A DNA stretch of 64,000 bases from 67-14 sp020438345 (GTDB taxonomy: Bacteria; Actinomycetota; Thermoleophilia; Solirubrobacterales; 70-9): contig CALMSY010000003.1 in NCBI GenBank assembly GCA_937872475.1, positions 48,010 through 112,009 on the forward strand, in the 5' to 3' direction. Positions 34,302-43,076 of this stretch are shown in pieces. How positions within the stretch are numbered: the first letter of the stretch is position 1; each line of letters opens with the position of its first letter. A program made the translations under genes and the position numbers. The notes beneath the pieces are model-generated. The model made no database searches and had not been told where the DNA came from. It worked only from the letters and a program-made list of their open reading frames with translations.

Positions 34302-36032
34302 ATGGGGCGGAAAGTGCCGGCAGCCGGGATAGCCACTTTGGCCGTTTTGATCGGTCTTGCGTCTTGGCCTGCCTTGAGCGTGGCCAGCGAAGCCGGGATC
34401 ACGGCGGAACGGAGCTTGTTGCGACGGGTGGTAGTACTCGGCCTCCCCGGGCAAGGGCAGCCGCTGGTCACTGCTTCTCGAATCTCCGATCCGGGTAGCA
34501 GCAGCTACCGGCACTTTCTGACGCAGGAGCAGTACGGAAAGCGGTTCGGTGCCACGCAAAAGGTCCGGGAGAAAGTGATGAGCCTGAGATTGCTGCGCGG
34601 GGTCCGTCAGGTCAACTTGAATCCGACCGGAACCGCTGCGATCCTTGTGGTGACCCCGGCCGCCGCCACACGGCTGTTTTGTGCTGGCAGCAAAATCCCC
34701 GGCGATCCCTGCCGTCCCCGGGGCTTCAAATGGGCGATCCGCCAGGTCTCGGTCGGCGAGATCTACCCGAACGGGCCGACCCCAAAGCCACCGAAGGCTT
34801 CTTCCTCTGTCTCTGGCACTCCGAAGGGCTGCTCCGCCGCGATCCGGTCAAAGGCCCTGACTCCGAACCAGATCTCTGCCGCATACGGTGTTGATGAGTT
34901 GCGGAACCGGGGTCTGGATGGCTCCGGTGTCAGGGTCGCCACCCTGAGCGGCCAGGTTGTCGGGCTTTCTGACTTCCGGGTCTGGGCCAGATGCTTCAAC
35001 CAGCCGGCCCCCAGAGTCTCCCAGCCTGGAATGCCAAGCGGTGTCAATGACACCCAGGCCGGTCCGGACGAGACAGTCCTTGATGTCGAGGCCCTCTCGT
35101 TCCTGGCGCCAAAGCTGGAACGGATCCTGCCGATCTTTGTGCCCCAGGACAACAAGTTCAACAATCCCCTGCTGCTCTTCCTGATCGGCGCGCTCGACCC
35201 TTCCCGACAGGGTGGCAAGCTGCCGGACATCCTTTCGATCAGCGACGGGATCTGCGAATACCAGTTCAAAAAGGCCGAGAAGTGGCTCGCCCAGCGACTG
35301 CTTGCCGAGGCCGCGGCGATCGGAATCACAACGCTCGCCGCCTCCGGTGACGCGGGTTTCCTGGGTTGTGATTTCAAACGCCCCGGAGCCAACTTCCCGG
35401 CCAGTTCGAGATTCGTGACCGCAGTCGGCGGTACCAACCTCGGGTTGAGCCCGGACAACCGCATCACCTCACAGCCGGTCTGGTCGACGTACGCAACCAA
35501 ACCATCCGAAGGGGCGGGTTCCGGCGGCGGACCGAGCCGATTCTGGCCGAGGCCCGCCTTCCAGAAAGCTCCCGGCCTGACCCCCGCGCTCCAGAAGGGC
35601 AAGGAGACGAGATTGCTGCCCGATGTCGCAGCGATGGGTTCGTTTTCACCCGGAATCGCCACCTACGAACAAGGCACGGGCGGCTGGGGACCAGGTGGCG
35701 GGACCAGCGCCGCGACCCCCCTGACTGCCGCAATGGTCGCCCTCGCTCTCCAGCAGGAGCGCGAAGCAGGCAGACCGCCGCTCGGGGCGATCACCCCGCT
35801 GCTCTATGAACTCGCCCAGGGTCCCGGCTACGGGTCAATCTTCCGTGACGTTACGGTCGGGACCAGCTCGAGGAAGCCAAAGTCCGCGGTTGGCAGGACC
35901 CCGGCCGGTGGTGCCGCCCAGTCCGGCTACGACCTTGCCACCGGGCTTGGGTCGCTCAATGCCACCGCTTTCGCCGATGCGGTGGCCGCCTTGCCGGCCG
36001 CTCCTCCTCAAGCGATACCTTCCAGTCGGTGA
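34302..36032 (+). CDS. Secreted sedolisin-family (S53) serine-carboxyl peptidase
   Basis: 576 residues from the ATG at 34302; the TTG at 34296 is 2 codons further. A signal peptide (MGRKVPAAGIATLAVLIGLA) is followed by a pro-kumamolisin-type prodomain (SRISDPGSSSYRHFLTQEQY, GKRFG) and the S53 peptidase domain. Catalytic residues are visible: Glu and Asp in PDETVLDVEAL (the Glu-x3-Asp pair), Asp in AASGDAGFLG and the nucleophile Ser in GPGGGTSAATPLTAAMVAL. The C-terminal AQSGYDLATGLGSLNATAF is the usual calcium-binding end. Known members are acid-active endopeptidases or tripeptidyl peptidases outside the cell. The stop overlaps the P450 start. Confidence 0.92.
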   Translation: MGRKVPAAGIATLAVLIGLASWPALSVASEAGITAERSLLRRVVVLGLPGQGQPLVTASRISDPGSSSYRHFLTQEQYGKRFGATQKVREKVMSLRLLRGVRQVNLNPTGTAAILVVTPAAATRLFCAGSKIPGDPCRPRGFKWAIRQVSVGEIYPNGPTPKPPKASSSVSGTPKGCSAAIRSKALTPNQISAAYGVDELRNRGLDGSGVRVATLSGQVVGLSDFRVWARCFNQPAPRVSQPGMPSGVNDTQAGPDETVLDVEALSFLAPKLERILPIFVPQDNKFNNPLLLFLIGALDPSRQGGKLPDILSISDGICEYQFKKAEKWLAQRLLAEAAAIGITTLAASGDAGFLGCDFKRPGANFPASSRFVTAVGGTNLGLSPDNRITSQPVWSTYATKPSEGAGSGGGPSRFWPRPAFQKAPGLTPALQKGKETRLLPDVAAMGSFSPGIATYEQGTGGWGPGGGTSAATPLTAAMVALALQQEREAGRPPLGAITPLLYELAQGPGYGSIFRDVTVGTSSRKPKSAVGRTPAGGAAQSGYDLATGLGSLNATAFADAVAALPAAPPQAIPSSR

Positions 36033-37345
36033 ATCGAAATGAAAAACAGTCCCTTCCTCCCGGCCCGCGCATGCCGGGGGCGATCCAGACCGTCGGCTGG
36101 TGGACCAGGCCGACTGGCTTCATTGACCGATGCCGCAAGCAGTACGGCAGCAGGTTCACTATCCGCCTTGCCGCCCAGGATCCATTCGTCGTTGTCTCGG
36201 ACCCGGCCGAGATCAAGCAGGTTTTCACCGCGCCACCGGATGTCCTTCACCCGGGTGAAGGCACCCGGATCCTGGAACCGATTGTCGGGCCGAACTCGAT
36301 CCTTCTGCTCGACGAGGGTCCACATATGGTGCAACGCAAACTGGTCCTGCCCGCATTCCACGGTGAACGCATGAAGGGCCTCGAGCCGATGATCACCGAA
36401 GTCACCCGGGAACAGGTGCGCTCCTGGCCCCGGAACCAGTCGGCACCGATTCATCCACGCATGCAGAGTCTCACTCTCGAGGTGATCCTTGCTGCGGTCT
36501 TCGGTCTGCGGCGAGGAGAGCGTCTGGACCCTCTGCGCGAAGCCCTGACCGAGATGCTGGATTTCGGCATGAATCCGCTGAGTCTCCTGCCACCGGCCCG
36601 GCGGGCACCCTTCGGGCGTGGGCCCTGGGCAGGTTTCCTCAAGACCCGGGCCCGTGCGGATGAGCTGATCTACAGCGAGATCCGGGACAGGCGCAAGCGA
36701 GGTGACGAAGGTGGCAGCGAGATCATCAACTCGTTGATCGGAGCCAGCCATGAAGACGGCTCACCGATGAGTGACGTCGAGATTCACGACGAATTGATGA
36801 CCCTCCTTGTCGCCGGTCACGAAACGACTGCGACCCAGCTGGCCTGGACATTGGAGCGACTCTCGAGGGAACCGCGAGTACTTGAGACCCTGGTCGATTC
36901 GGTGGACCAAGGTGACGACGACACCTACCTGACCGCGGTGATCCGCGAGAGCCTGAGGCTCCGGCCGGTCCTTCTCAACGCCGCCCCGCGAACTGTAAAG
37001 AAACCGATCGAGATCGGTGGCGTTACATACAGGCCCCGGGTCCACATGCTGGCGAGCGTCTGGCTGGTCCACCATGACCCCGACATTTACCCGGAGCCTT
37101 ACGCATTCAGGCCCGAGCGTTTTCTGGAATCAGACCCCGGTACATACACATGGATCCCCTTCGGCGGAGGCAGAAGGCGTTGCGTCGGCGCCAGCTTCGC
37201 TCAACTTGAAATGGGGATTGTCCTGCGGGAACTGCTCCGTGAAACCAGGGTCGCGACCCATCACAACCGGTCGGAACCGGCCCGTCGCCGGATGATCACC
37301 TCCACCCCGGGGAACGGTGCCGAAACAACCCTCATCTCCCGCTAG
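36029..37345 (+). CDS. Cytochrome P450
   Basis: 438 residues from a GTG at 36029 that overlaps the peptidase stop (GTGA), suggesting coupled translation. P450 hallmarks are all present: the N-terminal Pro-rich SLPPGPRMPG, I-helix LLVAGHETTATQ, K-helix AVIRESLRLRP (Glu-x-x-Arg), PERFLES and the heme loop WIPFGGGRRRCVGASFAQLE with Cys385 as iron ligand. The length and layout resemble bacterial class CYP monooxygenases with a slightly eukaryote-like PERF/heme region. It needs a ferredoxin/reductase encoded elsewhere; no redox partner is adjacent. Substrate unknown. Confidence 0.93.
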   Translation: MNRNEKQSLPPGPRMPGAIQTVGWWTRPTGFIDRCRKQYGSRFTIRLAAQDPFVVVSDPAEIKQVFTAPPDVLHPGEGTRILEPIVGPNSILLLDEGPHMVQRKLVLPAFHGERMKGLEPMITEVTREQVRSWPRNQSAPIHPRMQSLTLEVILAAVFGLRRGERLDPLREALTEMLDFGMNPLSLLPPARRAPFGRGPWAGFLKTRARADELIYSEIRDRRKRGDEGGSEIINSLIGASHEDGSPMSDVEIHDELMTLLVAGHETTATQLAWTLERLSREPRVLETLVDSVDQGDDDTYLTAVIRESLRLRPVLLNAAPRTVKKPIEIGGVTYRPRVHMLASVWLVHHDPDIYPEPYAFRPERFLESDPGTYTWIPFGGGRRRCVGASFAQLEMGIVLRELLRETRVATHHNRSEPARRRMITSTPGNGAETTLISR

Positions 37346-37396
37346 ACAACATGGCGGAACGCCTCCGGCCGGGAGGCCACCGCCAGGGGCCGTAGT

Positions 37397-37440
37397 CCCG
37401 GTCGTAACCGGGGTTCCGGCCAGGGACCGGGTTACGGTCG
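37397..37440. terminator. Imperfect inverted repeat between convergent genes
   Basis: CCGGTCGTAACCGGGG is followed about 16 bases later by ACCGGGTTACGGTCG, which is roughly its complement. It lies between the convergent P450 gene and the secreted protein gene at 37447. It may act as a shared terminator, though the pairing is imperfect and there is no T-run. Confidence 0.25.
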
Positions 37441-37446
37441 CACCCC

Positions 37447-38355
37447 TCAGGGCAGCGTGACGAAGCGGATCCGGTAGCGGTCCTGCTTCGTTCCGTCACG
37501 AACCTTCATCGCAACGACAGCACCGTCACGGACCGGGACGATCTTCGTCGGATTGGCGAGTCTCCGCGAGTAGTCCATGCCGGTCACTGCGTTGTAGGCG
37601 TGGATCACCCGTCCCCGGTTCCAGGTGACCTTTCCACTTCCGATGCGGAGACCTCCGAAAGAGTTGCATCCGGACCTGAGATTGTCCCCGGTTCCGATCA
37701 CGACCGATCTGTGCCGGTTCCTCCAGACCCGGATCCTGCCGGTGTCGGTTACGACAATTTCACCGGCCCAGCAGACCTTCCAGGTGTTCGCAAACCCGGC
37801 CGGAATGAAGGCGGGCGACCGATATCGGAGCTTCGGCCGTTCAAGGTTGGCCTCGTCGAAGTTACCCGGAATGCCCTTGGGAGAATCGATCTTTCCCGTC
37901 CGCCAGTTGACGTATACCCGGCCGGCAAGGCAGCCACCGGTGCCGGTGCAGGGCGCGTTGCCCTCGACCCAGTACCTGCCGATCGAGTTCCAGAAGCCGC
38001 TCTTGTTGTGGGGAAGCCTGCGTGCCTTTCCGCCACGCGCGGATGCGGTTTTCGTGGTCCGCATGTGTTCTTTGTCTGCCTTGCCACAGGTCAGTAGCAC
38101 CCGGGATCCACCGACATCAAGCGGCTGGCAGCCCTTTGCATTCCGGATCGGGTTGGTCTCACGCCGCCAGGTGTCGAGCACAACCGGGATCCGCCTCGGA
38201 GTCATGTAGGCGAAGTAACGGACTCCGTCACTGGCCATTGGTGCGGTGTTGATGGCTGGTGCAGCCCCGGCAGTTGCCGCAGCCCGGGACCCCGCGACAA
38301 CCAGCAAACCGAGTGAAGCAAGCAGGACTGCGGTCGTTCGAATGGCCAGTTTCAT
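37447..38355 (-). CDS. Secreted protein of unknown function
   Basis: 302 residues from the ATG at 38355, with GGGAGG 8 bases upstream; a GTG at 38364 is in frame but poorly placed. A signal peptide (MKLAIRTTAVLLASLGLLVV, ending RAA-ATA) leads into a beta-rich body. The latter has six Cys and several Trp-Arg-rich strands (RIPVVLDTWRRETNPI, RYWVEGNAPCTGTGGC, ANTWKVCWAGEIVVTDTGR, KVTWNRGRVIHAYNAVTG). The repeated strands suggest a beta-propeller-like fold, perhaps sensing or binding a ligand. No known catalytic motif is recognised. Confidence 0.72.
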   Translation of the reverse strand: MKLAIRTTAVLLASLGLLVVAGSRAAATAGAAPAINTAPMASDGVRYFAYMTPRRIPVVLDTWRRETNPIRNAKGCQPLDVGGSRVLLTCGKADKEHMRTTKTASARGGKARRLPHNKSGFWNSIGRYWVEGNAPCTGTGGCLAGRVYVNWRTGKIDSPKGIPGNFDEANLERPKLRYRSPAFIPAGFANTWKVCWAGEIVVTDTGRIRVWRNRHRSVVIGTGDNLRSGCNSFGGLRIGSGKVTWNRGRVIHAYNAVTGMDYSRRLANPTKIVPVRDGAVVAMKVRDGTKQDRYRIRFVTLP

Positions 38356-38439
38356 GAGCGGCACCTCCCGTTCGGGTTCTCGTCCGGCACCCTACTCCCC
38401 CAAATCCCCCAAATGGGGAAATTCAGAAAGCTCCGGGTC

Positions 38440-39045
38440 TCAGATTCTGGTCCGTCGAGGGGCCCTTCCGGCCGCAAAGCGGACCGCCAGATCCTCCACC
38501 CTGGGGTCAGTGTCTTTGCCGAATCTCGCACCGAGATCGGCATTGGTCACCGACGGCTGCCAGGAGAGCATCCCGAGCACGGTGTACCTGACGACCTTGT
38601 CTTCGTGGCCAGCGAAGGCGGATATCAGCGGGATATCGATTTCGTCGCGGCGGGACCCGAGGGTGATCAGCAACTCGCAGAGCTCGTCCCGCTCGTCGAT
38701 CCCGTTCGTTTCAAGCAGGTACCTGATCTCCCTGGCATCCCTGATCGGCGCGGGCGCGGCTTCTCCCGCCCGGTCGTCAGAAAACACCACCTTGTCTGCT
38801 TCCCGATGGCCGAAGTCAACGAAGCAGATCGCCCACCACTTCCCGGGCTTGGGACGTTTCGACTGTGACGCGGAAATGACATAGACAGAAGACCAATCGG
38901 TTTCTTCCCAGCAGGAAATCACCTTGACCCCGTCCCGCTCGTATTCATCCCAGAGCAGAGCCAGCTGCTGCCGCTTGGACTTGCGGCTCCAGGCCTCTAT
39001 CTCCCGGTCTGTTGGTCGAATCATCGCGTTGTTCCCGTCTGGCAT
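38440..39045 (-). CDS. Cytoplasmic protein of unknown function, possibly HEAT-like
   Basis: 201 residues with no signal peptide or membrane segment; an alternative ATG lies at 39024. The N-terminal half is charged with a Trp-rich core (EAWSRKSKRQQLALLWDEYE, KPGKWWAICFVDFGHREA). The C-terminal half has helical repeats (LCELLITLGSRRDEIDIPLI, AGHEDKVVRYTVLGMLSW) of a HEAT-like style. I do not recognise the family. It lies between a secreted-protein gene and a glycosyltransferase gene on the same strand. Confidence 0.6.
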   Translation of the reverse strand: MPDGNNAMIRPTDREIEAWSRKSKRQQLALLWDEYERDGVKVISCWEETDWSSVYVISASQSKRPKPGKWWAICFVDFGHREADKVVFSDDRAGEAAPAPIRDAREIRYLLETNGIDERDELCELLITLGSRRDEIDIPLISAFAGHEDKVVRYTVLGMLSWQPSVTNADLGARFGKDTDPRVEDLAVRFAAGRAPRRTRI

Positions 39046-39175
39046 TCTTACCTGCTCGGCGCGATGAGGTGACCACGAAGCGACTTGGAGTGGTTTGAGG
39101 GCCAGGATGGAGCTCCCTTACGGCAGCATCCGGGTTGGCTGGAACGGGTTGATCCGAGGATTGCCTCCACGGGCC

Positions 39176-40048
39176 TCACTCGAATACGGGCCGGGGCCTG
39201 TCAAGAGCCAGAGCGGCAAGCGGACGCAGGGGTGCCGTGACCATTGTCAGTCGGTGCCGGTGAAGGTAGCGGCAGACTTCATCCATGACGTTTTCGGCCA
39301 GCGCCGGGTCCGAGCCGAGCCGGGCTTCAACTTCGGCCCGGTAGAGATCCACGGTTCCCGACATGCCCTGCCACCGCATCAGACGGTGGGCGCTCCCGTG
39401 ATGGAACCGCTTCACGTAGCGGGCCGGCTCGACCCAGACGAAGTTGCCCGCAAGTGCCAACGAAAAGGTCCAGACCAGATCCGCGCAGTCATCTGTCATG
39501 GGAATCGGCCGCGCTTCCCGGGTCCGGAACACGCCCCGCCAGCAGCCCAGACCCAGGTTCCAGTCCCTCAACATCCGGACCGCCTCCTCCGCCGGCCCGG
39601 CATGGCCGAGCTCCAACGGCGGGGGCCGAAAGGGGACTTCGCCGACAGGCCTCTTTCGGAGCCGGCCTTTGGTCGCCTTCCTGAGAACGGTGGGAAAAGC
39701 CAGGATCCGATCCGGGTTCTGATCAAGGGAGGCGACAAGCATCTCGAAATACCCCGCCGGTGCGACCAGGTCGTCCTGCGGCATCCAGCAGAAGAACTCG
39801 GTCTCGGCTTCCTCGAGCAGCAGATTCGCATGCTGGACCCAGCCCAGCGTTTCCGGACGCGAAATCACTTCAACCCGATCGTCGGCCCGAAATATCTCGG
39901 CCAGACGCTCGATCGCATCGTCCTGACGGGAGGCGTCACTGAGGATGACCCGGCTCGATTCCGGCGCTTTGGCCACAGTGTCGATGATCCCTTCGATCCA
40001 CTTCTCACCACGATGAAGCGGAATCGCGATTGTCAAGCGTGGTGCCAA
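39176..40048 (-). CDS. Family 2 glycosyltransferase
   Basis: 290 residues from a TTG at 40048, one base after the stop of the upstream FAD-oxidase gene. A GT-A fold start (LTIAIPLHRGEKWIEGIIDT) is followed by VILSDASRQDDAIERLAEIF, VISRPETLGWVQHANLLLEE and FFCWMPQDDLVAPAGYFEML, in which QDD is the DxD-like metal/sugar-nucleotide motif. A C-terminal region beyond residue about 150 is less conserved. It likely transfers a sugar to a polysaccharide, lipid or protein; the acceptor is unknown. The neighbouring DAO-type enzyme could act on the same molecule. Confidence 0.85.
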   Translation of the reverse strand: MAPRLTIAIPLHRGEKWIEGIIDTVAKAPESSRVILSDASRQDDAIERLAEIFRADDRVEVISRPETLGWVQHANLLLEEAETEFFCWMPQDDLVAPAGYFEMLVASLDQNPDRILAFPTVLRKATKGRLRKRPVGEVPFRPPPLELGHAGPAEEAVRMLRDWNLGLGCWRGVFRTREARPIPMTDDCADLVWTFSLALAGNFVWVEPARYVKRFHHGSAHRLMRWQGMSGTVDLYRAEVEARLGSDPALAENVMDEVCRYLHRHRLTMVTAPLRPLAALALDRPRPVFE

Positions 40049-40049
40049 C

Positions 40050-41249
40050 TCAGAGCTCGGCGCCGATTCCTGTGATAGCAGCCGCGCATCGTTCGGCGGC
40101 GAGAGGTGCGGTAGTCAGCTTCGTGGATCTGATCGAATACCAGCCCTGAAACTCTGAATGCTCGGCACCTACCCTCGTGTGAAGTCTGCTAGCCGGGTCG
40201 TTGATGTCGGTTTGACCGTCGGCCACGATGAAGCAGGGGCCATAGTCGGCCAGGCTGAACCCCGCCAGGGCCGGGAACATACCCTGGATCACCTCGTGAA
40301 CCTGGTCGGCCAGGCGCCGGTCGGGCCTCAAGTCCCCCTCCGGACGATCGCCAAAATGGGTTCGTGCGACCGGATACCAGCTGATGTAAACATCATCATT
40401 CGGCCAGAGCACAAGGTCTCCGAACGGACCCTGGGCCAGGGTTGCCGGCACGATCCCTGTCGTGTCCCCACCCCTGACGATGACATGATGCTTCACCCGG
40501 AAGTTCGGAGCCGGCAGGTCTTCGACGACCATCTGGTCCAGAGCCGACCGTCCGTCCCAGGCGCAGTTGACCACGTTTTCGGTTTCGACGGCGCACCTCC
40601 CGGAACCCGTCTCCACCTCAAGCGCGAATCCGCTCTCCAGCCGCTCCGCCTGGACCACCCGGTGGCCCGAACGAATCTCGATCAAGGGTTCGTCGGCCGC
40701 AGCATCAACGATGCGGGTCGCCAGGACCCGCGGGTCGATCGCCCGTTCCGGAGTTTCAAACCAGCAGTTTGAGTGGCCGTCGGCCATCCCTGGAAAGACA
40801 CCATTATGGCGCCGGATGGCGGCATCGCCCAGGTCAACCCCGGCGTAGTTCGAACCGAGCGAGACAGCCACCTTCTCGATCTCGGCAAGCACCGATTCGT
40901 AGTGTGCCTCTGCCTGGTCAGGATCGACCAGTCCATTACCCATGACCACATAGCCGAACTCATCGGAACGCATGCTTTCCCAGTCCACCGGTCCGCACCA
41001 GCGTTCGATCAAGGGCGCAAAGGCAAGGGACCCTTCAACCATCGCCCGGGTTGTCTCGCCGCTGCGATCGAGGGCATAAACGAAGCCGAGGTGCAGCTTT
41101 CCCTCATTACGGACGCTCGCGCCCTGGAACGGACTGGCGGCAGCTTCGAGAATGAGCGATCTGCGACCTCGCGATGCCAGTGCAAGCGCCGTGGAGACAC
41201 CATGAATTCCGGCCCCGATGATTACGGACTCCTCCCGTATCCTCTCCAC
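40050..41249 (-). CDS. FAD-dependent oxidoreductase (DAO/glycine-oxidase-like)
   Basis: About 399 residues from the GTG at 41249, which places the Rossmann motif SVIIGAGIHGVSTALALASR close to the N-terminus as is usual; an ATG at 41294 gives 15 more residues. Other features: RSLILEAAASPFQGASVRNE, ENVVNCAWDGRSALDQMV and a C-terminal SEFQGWYSIRSTKLTTAPLA. DAO-family enzymes oxidise amines, amino acids or hydroxy acids. The substrate is unknown. It is followed at once by a glycosyltransferase gene and is divergent from a DNA methyltransferase gene. Confidence 0.85.
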   Translation of the reverse strand: MERIREESVIIGAGIHGVSTALALASRGRRSLILEAAASPFQGASVRNEGKLHLGFVYALDRSGETTRAMVEGSLAFAPLIERWCGPVDWESMRSDEFGYVVMGNGLVDPDQAEAHYESVLAEIEKVAVSLGSNYAGVDLGDAAIRRHNGVFPGMADGHSNCWFETPERAIDPRVLATRIVDAAADEPLIEIRSGHRVVQAERLESGFALEVETGSGRCAVETENVVNCAWDGRSALDQMVVEDLPAPNFRVKHHVIVRGGDTTGIVPATLAQGPFGDLVLWPNDDVYISWYPVARTHFGDRPEGDLRPDRRLADQVHEVIQGMFPALAGFSLADYGPCFIVADGQTDINDPASRLHTRVGAEHSEFQGWYSIRSTKLTTAPLAAERCAAAITGIGAEL

Positions 41250-41309
41250 CCCGGGGAGACTAGAGATTCCGGGCCAGGGGCTGCCACCCGACATGAGCGC
41301 GGAGTTGTC

Positions 41310-42584
41310 GTGGGCCGCCGGTATCTTCGTGGCGTGTCTTCAACAGCCGGAATCGAATGCGAAGAAGCGGTGCCTTCGGCATACCTGGCAGAGACCCTGG
41401 CCTGGCTGGAGCGAGCGGATCTGGGTGCCCGGAAATCTCTTGGCCAGTACATGACGCCAAGAAGGGTCCGGGAAGCGTTGATCGATCAGCTGGACCTTTT
41501 CCCGGGAATGAAGGTCCTGGATCCCGGCGCAGGTACCGGAGAATTCCTGGCATCAGTCAGCAACCGCGAGCCCGGAGCCGACCTGACCGGCTGGGATATC
41601 GATCCGGATGTCCTTGGTTACGCCGCTCGAAACGTGCCGCAAGCGCGATTCGAGAACCGCTCGGCTTTCGAACCGGTCGGCGAGGGGGGATTCGACCTCG
41701 TCATCGGCAATCCACCGTATTTTCAGTTTCGGGCAACCCCCGAACAGAGGCAGCGGTTTGCGGCCGTTATCTCCGGCCGGCCGAACATTTTCGCCCTGTT
41801 CTTCCAGATTGCCTTCGAAGCTGTCCGCCCCGGGGGGCAGATCGGGTTCGTCGTGCCGCCTTCGGTGAACAACGGCGCCTACTTTGAGTCGCTACGCGAG
41901 TTCATTGTCGCCAACGGCTCTATCGAGCACCTGGAGATACTCGCGGGAAACAATCTTTTCGAGGACGCCAATACCGCGGCCCAGTTGATCGTCATCCGGA
42001 CCGGAGCGGGCAGTGATTGCTTTCATTTGCGCCGGGTCTGCGAAGAATCCGGATTTCGCAGAATCATATTTTCACCCGATCCGGAAGGAATTGAAGCCGA
42101 GTTTCGGGGTCGACCGACTTTGCACGAGCTGGGGTTCGAGGCCGTTACGGGAAGCGTGGTCTGGAACCAGCATCGCGACAGGCTGACAAGGGAACCGACG
42201 GAAGAGAGCGTGCCGCTGATTTGGGCTCACAACATCCGGCACGGCCGGATCGAACTGATGGATGATCACGAGCGGCCCCAGTATGTGACGGGTACGGAAC
42301 CGCTTCAGGGACCAGCTCTGGTTGTGAACCGGATAGTTGGCGCGGTGGGCAAAGGGCTCCTTCGCGCCGCGCTTGTGCCGGATGGAATGAAGTTCGCGGG
42401 CGAGAACCATGTGAACGTGATTCGACCCCGAAAGGACATTGATCCGAAAATCAACTGGAACGATCTCCTGACTGCAATGTCAGCGGATGAGATCGGCGAA
42501 CGGGTTCGACGACTTACCGGAAACACCCAGGTTTCGGCAAGGGAACTCACCCACCTGATACCGCTAGATGTTGAAGCCACCTGA
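41310..42584 (+). CDS. N6-adenine-specific DNA methyltransferase (Eco57I/TaqI-like)
   Basis: About 424 residues from a GTG at 41310, with GGAG 5 bases upstream; the open frame extends to 40773 but overlaps the divergent gene. The amino-methyltransferase motifs are in gamma order: SLGQYMTPRRVREALIDQLD, motif I KVLDPGAGTGEFLASV, motif II-like TGWDIDPDVLGYAARN and the catalytic motif IV DLVIGNPPYFQF. These are followed by FVVPPSVNNGAYFESLREFI and a target-recognition-like C-terminus with ENHVNVIRP. It should methylate adenine in DNA. No restriction endonuclease is next to it, so it appears solitary, unless its partner lay in the segment replaced by the island just downstream. Confidence 0.9.
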   Translation: MGRRYLRGVSSTAGIECEEAVPSAYLAETLAWLERADLGARKSLGQYMTPRRVREALIDQLDLFPGMKVLDPGAGTGEFLASVSNREPGADLTGWDIDPDVLGYAARNVPQARFENRSAFEPVGEGGFDLVIGNPPYFQFRATPEQRQRFAAVISGRPNIFALFFQIAFEAVRPGGQIGFVVPPSVNNGAYFESLREFIVANGSIEHLEILAGNNLFEDANTAAQLIVIRTGAGSDCFHLRRVCEESGFRRIIFSPDPEGIEAEFRGRPTLHELGFEAVTGSVVWNQHRDRLTREPTEESVPLIWAHNIRHGRIELMDDHERPQYVTGTEPLQGPALVVNRIVGAVGKGLLRAALVPDGMKFAGENHVNVIRPRKDIDPKINWNDLLTAMSADEIGERVRRLTGNTQVSARELTHLIPLDVEAT

Positions 42585-42590
42585 GGCTGA

Positions 42591-42654
42591 AGCTCGGGCC
42601 GCCCCACCAAACGCGCCCGACAGGATTCGAACCTGTGACCTTTGGTTTCGTAGA
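42591..42654. repeat. Partial tRNA-Arg copy: left copy of 64-bp direct repeat (attachment-site-like)
   Basis: This matches 43804-43867 with one mismatch (42601 G against 43814 A). Positions 42612-42654 equal the 3' 43 bases of the intact tRNA-Arg: T-arm, variable loop and anticodon arm up to the anticodon loop. Sequence then diverges abruptly. A duplicated tRNA 3' half with the break in the anticodon loop is the usual footprint of tyrosine-recombinase integration. Confidence 0.8.
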
Positions 42655-42674
42655 TCGCGTCCACAAGTCCAGAC

Positions 42675-42722
42675 AAATGGCTCTAGAATGCCATTTTGTG
42701 ACCTATGAGCCAAGTGGCTCAT
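42675..42722. promoter_or_regulatory. Pair of inverted repeats upstream of the toxin-antitoxin genes
   Basis: AAATGGC (42675-42681) faces GCCATTT (42690-42696), and ATGAGCCA (42705-42712) faces TGGCTCAT (42715-42722). The core TGGCTC/GAGCCA occurs three times in about 45 bases. Candidate roles are an operator for autoregulation by the antitoxin-toxin pair or recombinase arm sites next to the tRNA repeat; the sequence does not decide. Confidence 0.4.
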
Positions 42723-42845
42723 GATTCTCTGCCGTCCTGCTTCGCCCCTCATTCACCGTCCCTGCCCATTCTTTGCCCTTTTCAGAAGGGCGCCAGCGGG
42801 GCACGAACCCGGTTCGTGTTCTCAACCAAGCGGTACCCTCTAGGT

Positions 42846-43076
42846 ATGACGGCGAAGGAGAAGCTGCTCAAAGAGGCACCGCATTGGAGTGAGCAAGACG
42901 CCGAGATCGCACTGCGAGCGGTCAAACGCGAGCACATGACTCCAGGAGAGCGCGGCGGCGACGAGTGGGGCAACGTTGACGAGTTCAGCGCCCAAGGCTC
43001 GACAGCGACGCTGCGTCGGCTGGACGCACAAGAAGCGGAAGCCGGATTGTCCTGGGATAACGACCGCCAGTCATGA
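42846..43076 (+). CDS. Probable antitoxin-position small protein upstream of MazF
   Basis: 76 residues from the ATG at 42846; the open frame upstream to 42705 lies in non-coding-looking DNA. The stop overlaps the mazF start by ATGA. The protein is highly charged, with MTAKEKLLKEAPHWSEQDAE and REHMTPGERGGDEWGNVDEF. No MazE- or Phd-type DNA-binding motif is recognised, so the antitoxin role rests on position and size only. Confidence 0.6.
   Translation: MTAKEKLLKEAPHWSEQDAEIALRAVKREHMTPGERGGDEWGNVDEFSAQGSTATLRRLDAQEAEAGLSWDNDRQS

Noticed and set aside
34283..34498. Short plus-strand frame with GTG start and GGAGGGG upstream
   Set aside because: It has a good ribosome-site match but overlaps the signal peptide region of the S53 peptidase in another frame and shows no protein-like features.
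42564..42752. Minus-strand 62-residue frame through the left tRNA repeat, considered as an integrase remnant
   Set aside because: Most of it is translation of the duplicated tRNA half; no tyrosine-recombinase motif (Arg...His-x-x-Arg...Tyr) is visible.
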